From NCBI GenBank assembly GCA_027587225.1, contig JAPDDQ010000009.1:62001-126000 (forward strand): 64,000 nt of DNA, given 5' to 3'. Made by a program: the position numbers and the translations under genes. This document shows, piece after piece, positions 59,267 through 64,000 of this stretch (position 1 is the first letter of the stretch; the number at the start of each line of letters is the position of its first letter). This stretch comes from Solirubrobacter taibaiensis (GTDB lineage: Bacteria; Actinomycetota; Thermoleophilia; Solirubrobacterales; Solirubrobacteraceae). A model generated the notes under the pieces. That model did not search any database. It was not told where the DNA came from and worked only from the letters and a program-made list of their open reading frames with translations.

Positions 59267-60598
59267 ATGGAGCATGGACCGGCTCGGAGGCCGGCGCTTC
59301 CTACGGTGTCGCTTGCCGCAGCGTGTGCTGCGGCGGTGTCACTCGCGGTCGTGGCCGTCCCCTGGCTGCGAATGTCGTTCGAGGCGCCCGGGTTACGGGT
59401 GGCACTCGAGACTGGTGGAGCGTTATTGGCCGTCACGACGGTCGGACTACTGGTGCGCCAATGCGGCCTGCGGTCACGCGCTGATCACCTGTGGCTGACG
59501 CTGGGACTCATTGTCCTGGCCGCCACCTCACTTGGTGTTGCCGGCTTGATCGTGGCCGGGACGTGGGCGCCGTCACAGGCGCGCTACAGCATGGGCGGCA
59601 ACCTGGCAGGCACCGTCCTGCTGGCGATCGCGGCGTTCGCGCCGACCAAGCGGTTACGAGTACGGGCGCGAGCCATCTTCGCGCCGGGTCTGCTGATCGC
59701 CGCTCTCGTCTTCGCCGCCACGTCACTCTTTGCCGGCAGCGCCCCCGGAGCAGGCCGCGTCCCGGTCCAGGTCGCCATCGCCGGGACCCTCGTGATCGCC
59801 GCCGCCGGGCTCGCACGCCGCGCGAACCACCGCAACGAGCCGCTGCTGCGCTGGGTCGCCATCGCGGTGGTCCTCGCCGGGTTCGCCAAGCTCGACTACG
59901 CGCTCTTCCCGCCGATCGGCGCCGAGAACGTGCACCTGGGCGACCTCCTGCGGATCGCCGCCTGGCTCGCGCTCTTCACGGGTGTGATCGAGGAGCTGCG
60001 CCGCGGTGTCCGCGCGCGCTCCGAGGCCGCCGTCGCCGGTGAGCGCCGCCGCCTCGCCCGTGAGCTGCACGACGGCGTCGCGCAGGAGCTCGCCTTCATC
60101 CGCCGCCGTGCCGGCCGCCTGGGCGAGACGCCCGACGGGATCGAGATCCTGGGTGCCGCCGAGCGCGCGCTGGAAGACTCGCGGCGCGCCATCGAAGCGC
60201 TCGTCCCGCCCGCCCACGAGCGCCTGGAGGTCGCACTGGAGCGCCTCGGCGCCCGCCTGGCGACCGAGTGCGGGGTGGAGGTGCAGGTCAACGTGCGCAC
60301 CGCCGCTGACGTGAGCGACGAGGTCCGCGCGGAGCTCGTCCGGATCATCTCCGAGGCCGTCCGCAACGCCACGCACCACGGCGGCGCGCGGCACGTGCGG
60401 GTGGAGCTCTCGGGTACGCCGCTGGCCGTCCGGATCATCGACGACGGCAGCGGGTTCCGCGACGGGGCCAACAGTGGCCTGGGGGTCGCGGGCTACGGTC
60501 TCATCGCCATGCGTGAGCGTGCCGAGCAGGTGGGCGGGAAGTTCAGCCTGGAATCCGTCCGCGGCGCAGGTACGCTCGTGCAGGTGGTGCTGCCATAG
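59267..60598 (+). CDS. NarL-type membrane histidine kinase
   Basis: A 443-residue kinase with about eight membrane segments (15-235) forming an N-terminal sensor of unrecognised type. HisKA_3 reads RRRLARELHDGVAQELAFIR with acceptor His268. The ATPase domain has RIISEAVRNATHHGG and GVAGYGLIAMRERAEQVGG. The start is decided by GGAGGG (59253-59258) 8 bases before ATG 59267; the longer frame to 59102 has no ribosome site. Its TAG overlaps the first codon of the response regulator gene, so the two proteins are translationally coupled. Confidence 0.92.
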   Translation: MEHGPARRPALPTVSLAAACAAAVSLAVVAVPWLRMSFEAPGLRVALETGGALLAVTTVGLLVRQCGLRSRADHLWLTLGLIVLAATSLGVAGLIVAGTWAPSQARYSMGGNLAGTVLLAIAAFAPTKRLRVRARAIFAPGLLIAALVFAATSLFAGSAPGAGRVPVQVAIAGTLVIAAAGLARRANHRNEPLLRWVAIAVVLAGFAKLDYALFPPIGAENVHLGDLLRIAAWLALFTGVIEELRRGVRARSEAAVAGERRRLARELHDGVAQELAFIRRRAGRLGETPDGIEILGAAERALEDSRRAIEALVPPAHERLEVALERLGARLATECGVEVQVNVRTAADVSDEVRAELVRIISEAVRNATHHGGARHVRVELSGTPLAVRIIDDGSGFRDGANSGLGVAGYGLIAMRERAEQVGGKFSLESVRGAGTLVQVVLP

Positions 60599-61248
60599 AG
60601 CCCATACGAGTACTGGTCGCCGATGACCACGCGCCGACGCGCGAGGACATCACGACCGCGCTCGGGCGCGACGGCGGCTTCGAGATCATCGCGACCGCCG
60701 AGGACGCGCCCGGGGCGATCGACGCCGCTCTGCGCGAGCAGCCGGATCTGGCGCTGTTGGACGTCAACATGCCCGGTAGCGGGCTCGCCGCGGCGTGGGA
60801 GATCACCGCGCGGCTGCCCTCCACCCGGGTCGTGATGCTCACGATCTCCCGCGACGACAGCCACGTCTTCGCGGCCCTGCGCGCGGGCGCGGCGGGCTAC
60901 CTGCTCAAGGACACGGAGACCGAGCGGCTGCCGCAGTCGCTCAAGGACGTGATGGCCGGCGAGGCCGCGTTGCCCGTGACGTTGGTCACACGGCTGGTCG
61001 AGGAGTTCCGCGACCGTGCGCCGCGCCGGCGGGCTCTGATGCCGAGTCGCGAGGGCGAGCCACGGCTCACCTCCCGCGAGTGGGAGGTGCTGGAGCTGAT
61101 GCGCCGCAAGATGACCACGGCGCAGATCGCCCGCACCCTGGTCGTCTCGCCGGCGACGGTCCGCTCACACGTCGCCGCGATCCTGCGCAAGCTGCGCGTG
61201 CCGGATCGTGATGCCGCCGTGCGTTTGCTTGATAATCCGGAGGCGTGA
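60595..61248 (+). CDS. NarL/LuxR-family response regulator with a non-standard (AUA) start
   Basis: A 217-residue regulator. The receiver opens IEPIRVLVADDHAPTREDIT, with acceptor Asp56 in ALLDVNMPG and Lys in GYLLKDTET. The GerE domain is LTSREWEVLELMRRKMTTAQ, then PATVRSHVAAILRKLRVPDR. In frame there is no ATG, GTG or TTG between the stop at 60514 and TTG 60748, which is far inside the receiver. The natural first codon is ATA 60595, sharing two bases with the kinase TAG. AGGTGG lies 7 bases upstream. AUA initiation is rare, so a base error (ATG to ATA) must be considered. The ATG at 60757 would cut off a third of the receiver, including the phosphorylation site. Confidence 0.82.
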   Translation: MEPIRVLVADDHAPTREDITTALGRDGGFEIIATAEDAPGAIDAALREQPDLALLDVNMPGSGLAAAWEITARLPSTRVVMLTISRDDSHVFAALRAGAAGYLLKDTETERLPQSLKDVMAGEAALPVTLVTRLVEEFRDRAPRRRALMPSREGEPRLTSREWEVLELMRRKMTTAQIARTLVVSPATVRSHVAAILRKLRVPDRDAAVRLLDNPEA

Positions 61249-61655
61249 AGCCCCACGGCGAGTTCCTCGCCGGAGCGGTAGGTGAGATCGCCGGCGTCTC
61301 CGGCACCACGATCGGCCAGTGGGCACGCTGGGGGTACATCCGCGCGTCCCGGTCCGAGGCGGTCCCGCACGTCTACGCCTTCGAGGACGTGCTCGAGGCG
61401 CTGATGGTCAAAGCGCTGCTGGACCGCGGCGTGTCGCGGATGATGATCCGGCGCGCGGTGGCGCAGCTGCCGGAGTACGGAGACTGGCCGCTGACCGAGG
61501 CGCAGTTGGCCACGACGGCCCCGAACGGGCGCCGGCCGCGGATCATCCTGCGCGAGGACGGCGGGGCCTACGCGCTCTCTCCGCGCGGGTGGCAGCGGAT
61601 GGTCGCCCCGCCGCCGTACGAGGACGTTCGTCTCCGGCTTAAGCGCGCCCGGTAG
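61245..61655 (+). CDS. MerR-like DNA-binding protein
   Basis: A 136-residue protein with a MerR-type helix-turn-helix and wing: AVGEIAGVSGTTIGQWARWG, then YIRASRSEAVPHVYAFEDVL. The C-terminal part is not a typical MerR coiled coil and has no Cys, so metal sensing is unlikely. GTG 61245 overlaps the TGA of the response regulator (GTGA) and places it as the third gene of a signalling operon. It may help the regulator or act on the same promoter; this is inference from coupling. Confidence 0.85.
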   Translation: MKPHGEFLAGAVGEIAGVSGTTIGQWARWGYIRASRSEAVPHVYAFEDVLEALMVKALLDRGVSRMMIRRAVAQLPEYGDWPLTEAQLATTAPNGRRPRIILREDGGAYALSPRGWQRMVAPPPYEDVRLRLKRAR

Positions 61656-61657
61656 CT

Positions 61658-62464
61658 TTGACCGTGGTGCGCCGCCCACTGATCTTCCTCGCCCTCGCGG
61701 CCATCGTCTATGTCGGCGCCGTCCACGTGCCCGAGTTGCGGGCCGCGGACGCCAACGCGCTGTACGGCTTCATGGGGCTCACACAGCTGCCGGGGGCCGG
61801 GCACACGATCGAGCTCATCGCGCTGTTCAACCCCGTGCCGTTTGCCGCGTTGCTGCTCGGCATCGTGGCGACGGGCGTGCTGGTCGGCCGGGTGCGCGCC
61901 GGGCTGCTGGGCGCGGGCGCGATGCTCGGCGCCGAGGTCTCGGCTCAGGTGCTCAAGCCGCTGCTGGCGATGCAGCGCGACGTCCCGTTCCTGGAGCCCG
62001 CGGCGTGGCCGAGCGGGCACACGACGGCCGTGATGGGGTTCGCGCTGGCGCTGGCCATCGTCGCCCCGCCGCGCGCGCGGCCGTACGCCGTGGCGGCCGG
62101 CGCGCTGCTGACGGTGCTCACCGTCAACGCGCTGCTGATGGTCGGCTCGCACTACCCGAGCGACGTGCTCGGCGGGTTGCTGCTGGCGTCGGCGTGGGGG
62201 TCGGCGGCGGTGCTGGCGCTCGGCGAGCACGACCGCGTCAGCGTGCGCGGGCCGTTGCTGGCCACCGGTGCGCTGTTCGCGCTGTTCGCCCTCGCCGTGC
62301 TCCCGCGGACCGGCGCGGCCGTGGACTACGCGATCGCCAACACGACGTTCGTGCTGAGCGCGCTGACGATCGCCGCCGCCGCGCTCATGCTCAGCGGAAG
62401 CGTCCCGGCTCCCACAGGGGCTCGGCGGCGCCTGCCGCCAGGTTCACCCCGCGCGAGAGGATGA
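61658..62464 (+). CDS. PAP2-family membrane phosphatase
   Basis: A 268-residue lipid phosphatase-like protein with about six or seven helices. The three PAP2 motifs are KPLLAMQRD, WPSGHTTAV and VGSHYPSDVLGG, giving catalytic His residues in PSGH and SHxxxD. Possible substrates are phosphatidate, undecaprenyl diphosphate or similar. TTG 61658 starts 2 bases after the MerR stop; GTGs at codons 3 and 4 are alternatives. Its last 74 bases are antisense to the end of the adenosyltransferase gene, and its final 20 residues are a Pro/Arg-rich tail outside the family core. Confidence 0.87.
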   Translation: MTVVRRPLIFLALAAIVYVGAVHVPELRAADANALYGFMGLTQLPGAGHTIELIALFNPVPFAALLLGIVATGVLVGRVRAGLLGAGAMLGAEVSAQVLKPLLAMQRDVPFLEPAAWPSGHTTAVMGFALALAIVAPPRARPYAVAAGALLTVLTVNALLMVGSHYPSDVLGGLLLASAWGSAAVLALGEHDRVSVRGPLLATGALFALFALAVLPRTGAAVDYAIANTTFVLSALTIAAAALMLSGSVPAPTGARRRLPPGSPRARG

Positions 62465-62954
62465 ACAGCAGGTCGCTGAGGCGGTTGAGGTAGCGCACCG
62501 TCTCGGCGTTGACTGCGTCCCCGCAGGCCAGCACGCGGCGCTCCGCGCGGCGGCAGACCGTTCGGCAGACGTGCAGGTTCGCCGCGGCGAGCGTCCCGCC
62601 CGGCAGCACGAAGGACTTCAGCGCCGGGAGGTCCGCGTTGGCCTCGTCACAGGCGGTCTCCAGCCACGTGGTCTGCTCGGGGAGCACGCGCAGGCGCTCG
62701 CGCGTGCCGCCCTCGGGGACGGAGATGTCGGCGCCGACGTCGAACAGGTCGTTCTGGATCCGCTTGAGCCACGCCTCGTAGGCTTCTGGCAGCCCGCCGG
62801 CGGCGAGCGCGACGCCGAGCTGGGCGTTGAGCTCGTCCACGGTGCCGTAGGCCTCGATCCGCGGATCGGTCTTCGGGACACGGCTCATGTCGCCGAGGTG
62901 CGTCTCGCCCCCGTCACCGAGCCGGGTGTAGATGCGTGTCAAATTTACGGTCAT
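62391..62954 (-). CDS. Cob(I)alamin adenosyltransferase, PduO/MMAB type
   Basis: A 187-residue enzyme that makes adenosylcobalamin from cob(I)alamin and ATP. The ATP-binding N-terminus is YTRLGDGGETHLGD, followed by AYGTVDELNAQLG, CRRAERRVL (Arg/Glu pair of the active site) and YLNRLSDLLFILSR. Length and motifs are standard for the trimeric PduO family. It is divergent, with a 30-base spacer, from a DUF4430 lipoprotein that may bind cobalamin. ATG 62954 is chosen because it begins the conserved N-terminus; the longer frame to 63347 runs through the lipoprotein gene. Confidence 0.95.
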   Translation of the reverse strand: MTVNLTRIYTRLGDGGETHLGDMSRVPKTDPRIEAYGTVDELNAQLGVALAAGGLPEAYEAWLKRIQNDLFDVGADISVPEGGTRERLRVLPEQTTWLETACDEANADLPALKSFVLPGGTLAAANLHVCRTVCRRAERRVLACGDAVNAETVRYLNRLSDLLFILSRGVNLAAGAAEPLWEPGRFR

Positions 62955-62967
62955 CAGGCTCGACTGT

Positions 62968-62975
62968 CGTATACC
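62968..62975. promoter_or_regulatory. Shared TATAC core of divergent promoters
   Basis: GTATAC is a palindrome, so TATACC (62970-62975, plus) and TATACG (62973-62968, minus) can both act as -10 elements. They lie 9 bases before ATG 62985 and 13 bases before the adenosyltransferase ATG. No cobalamin riboswitch fits in the 30-base spacer. Confidence 0.4.
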
Positions 62976-62984
62976 ACTCTCCCG

Positions 62985-63896
62985 ATGAAACGCGTTCTCC
63001 TCGCCGCCGTGCTCGCGGCCCTCATTGCCGGCTGCGGCTCCAAGGCCGCCGTGCCGACCGGTGGGCGAGTCTCGGTCACGGTGTCGCAGGACTACGGTGA
63101 GACACGGCTCGCGCCCACGCGCAGCCAGACCGCCGCCGACTCCGACACGGTGCTCAACGTGCTCTCCCGCTCGCAGTTCGAGGTGCGCGCGAGCGGCGCC
63201 GCCGTGGACGAGATCGACGGGCTCTCCGGCGGGCAGGAGAACGGCAAGCCGGTCGATTGGTTCTCGTACGTGAACGGCATCGCGACGCCCGACGGCGCCG
63301 CCGACCGCAAGCTCTACAAGGGCGACCGCATCTGGTACGACCACCACGGCGCGAGCTCGGACGTGAGCGCGGTCGTGGGCTCGTTCCCGCAGCCGTTCAC
63401 GACGGGCATCGACGGCAAGAAGCTGCCGATCAAGGTCGTGTGCCAGACGCCCGAGGATCGTTCCTGCGACGAGGTCGAGGAGCGCATGGAAGCGGCCGGG
63501 ATCGGCGGGCTGACGCGGTCGAACCTGGAGTCGTCGGTCGGTGAGCTCCTGCGCGTGATCGTCGGCCGGTGGGTGGATGTGCGCAAGGACATCGCCGCGC
63601 GGACGCTCGAGGCGGGCCCGGGCGAGTCCGGCGTGTTCGCGCGGATGAACGAGGCCGGGAACCAGATCGAGCTGCTCGACGCCGACGGAGGCGTCGCGAA
63701 GACGCTCGGCGCGGGCTCCGGGCTCGTCGCCGCCACCTCCTACCGCGAGCAGCGCCCGACCTGGATCATCACGGGCACCGACGACGTGGGCGTGGCCGCC
63801 GCGGCTGCCGCGCTGACCGAGGAGATGCTGCGCTTCCGGTTCGCGCTGGCGATCGAGCAGGGGCAGGGCGTGCCGTTGCCGGTTGAAGGTCCGTAG
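62985..63896 (+). CDS. DUF4430 lipoprotein, possible cobalamin-binding protein
   Basis: A 303-residue lipoprotein; the signal ends in LIAGC (Cys17). A DUF4430-like domain (about 30-115) has VSVTVSQDYGETRL, the typical DWFSYVNGI segment and KLYKGDRIWYDHHG. This fold resembles the C-terminal domain of transcobalamin. The remaining 190 residues (KLPIKVVCQTPEDRSCDEVE, then RPTWIITGTDDVGVAAAAAA) are not recognised. Divergent pairing with a cobalamin adenosyltransferase suggests a role in capturing cobalamin or a precursor at the surface. That role is inference; no binding-site His is proposed. Confidence 0.8.
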   Translation: MKRVLLAAVLAALIAGCGSKAAVPTGGRVSVTVSQDYGETRLAPTRSQTAADSDTVLNVLSRSQFEVRASGAAVDEIDGLSGGQENGKPVDWFSYVNGIATPDGAADRKLYKGDRIWYDHHGASSDVSAVVGSFPQPFTTGIDGKKLPIKVVCQTPEDRSCDEVEERMEAAGIGGLTRSNLESSVGELLRVIVGRWVDVRKDIAARTLEAGPGESGVFARMNEAGNQIELLDADGGVAKTLGAGSGLVAATSYREQRPTWIITGTDDVGVAAAAAALTEEMLRFRFALAIEQGQGVPLPVEGP

Positions 63897-63920
63897 CGTC
63901 CTATAGGGTTCCGCCCCGAC

Positions 63921-64000
63921 TTGCTCATCGGGGTTCCCAAGGAGAGGGTGGACCGCGAACGACGAGTGGCCTTGGTGCCCGACGTCGTGCGTCGTCTGCG
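63921..64000 (+). CDS. pntA: NAD(P) transhydrogenase alpha subunit, N-terminal fragment
   Basis: The first 26 codons before the window ends. LLIGVPKERVDRERRVALVP then DVVRRL is the opening strand-helix of the alanine dehydrogenase/transhydrogenase family; VALVPDVV points to PntA more than to Ald. A TATAGG hexamer lies 13 bases upstream of the TTG and there is no Shine-Dalgarno sequence. The enzyme couples proton flow to hydride transfer between NADH and NADP, with PntB expected downstream, outside the window. Confidence 0.6.
   Translation, partial: MLIGVPKERVDRERRVALVPDVVRRL

Noticed and set aside
60757..61248. Response regulator starting at ATG 60757
   Set aside because: This start removes the first third of the receiver domain, including the acidic pocket and acceptor Asp, although the upstream codons clearly encode them.

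Overview
The window is compact, very GC-rich DNA with almost no spacer longer than about 250 bases. GTG and TTG starts, 4-base start/stop overlaps and actinobacterial families (SARP/BTAD, LuxR-type LAL regulators, NarL-type two-component systems, BlaI/M56) point to an actinobacterium. Two giant CSLREA-type beta-helix exoproteins, SARP-substrate-binding-protein fusions and ferritin-like pairs fit the class Thermoleophilia (Solirubrobacter/Conexibacter-like) best. That placement is inference from family content. No rRNA, tRNA, insertion sequence, phage gene or CRISPR array was seen.

Region 1 (1-13.6 kb) opens with a TetR tail and a VanRS-like kinase/regulator pair. This pair is divergent from an operon of VanY-type carboxypeptidase, Cys-repeat lipoprotein and a MacAB-like ABC exporter. 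A LysR/MFS pair, a YceI-MarR operon with a visible double operator, an ilvD-family gene interrupted by an in-frame TAG, a glycosyltransferase and a second MFS transporter follow. Region 2 (13.6-22.4 kb) starts with a BKACE-family enzyme and becomes a metal-handling island: a Zn/Cd-type P1B ATPase divergent from a propeller lipoprotein and a membrane protein, then multicopper oxidase, ZIP transporter, BlaI repressor and M56 protease on the minus strand.

Region 3 (22.4-26 kb) holds a NarL-type regulator with a histidine-less pseudokinase, divergent from a two-module kinase. Region 4 (26-52 kb) is the most unusual part. It has two paralogous secreted giants (2210 and 2171 residues), two PD40-propeller exoproteins, a membrane-tethered SARP/propeller/peptide-binding fusion, and two paralogous LAL regulators around a cupin. 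One giant keeps a complete metzincin-type zinc site. The other keeps the surrounding sequence but has lost every zinc ligand. An 18-base element recurs upstream of one LAL gene and of the cupin.

Region 5 (52-64 kb) has a ferritin-like pair behind a small AraC regulator, another two-module kinase with its NarL regulator, a polysaccharide deacetylase with a palindromic operator, and a ParB-like protein. A kinase/regulator/MerR/PAP2 operon follows, in which the regulator has no ATG, GTG or TTG start ahead of its receiver domain. The window ends with a cobalamin adenosyltransferase divergent from a DUF4430 lipoprotein, and the first codons of a transhydrogenase alpha subunit.
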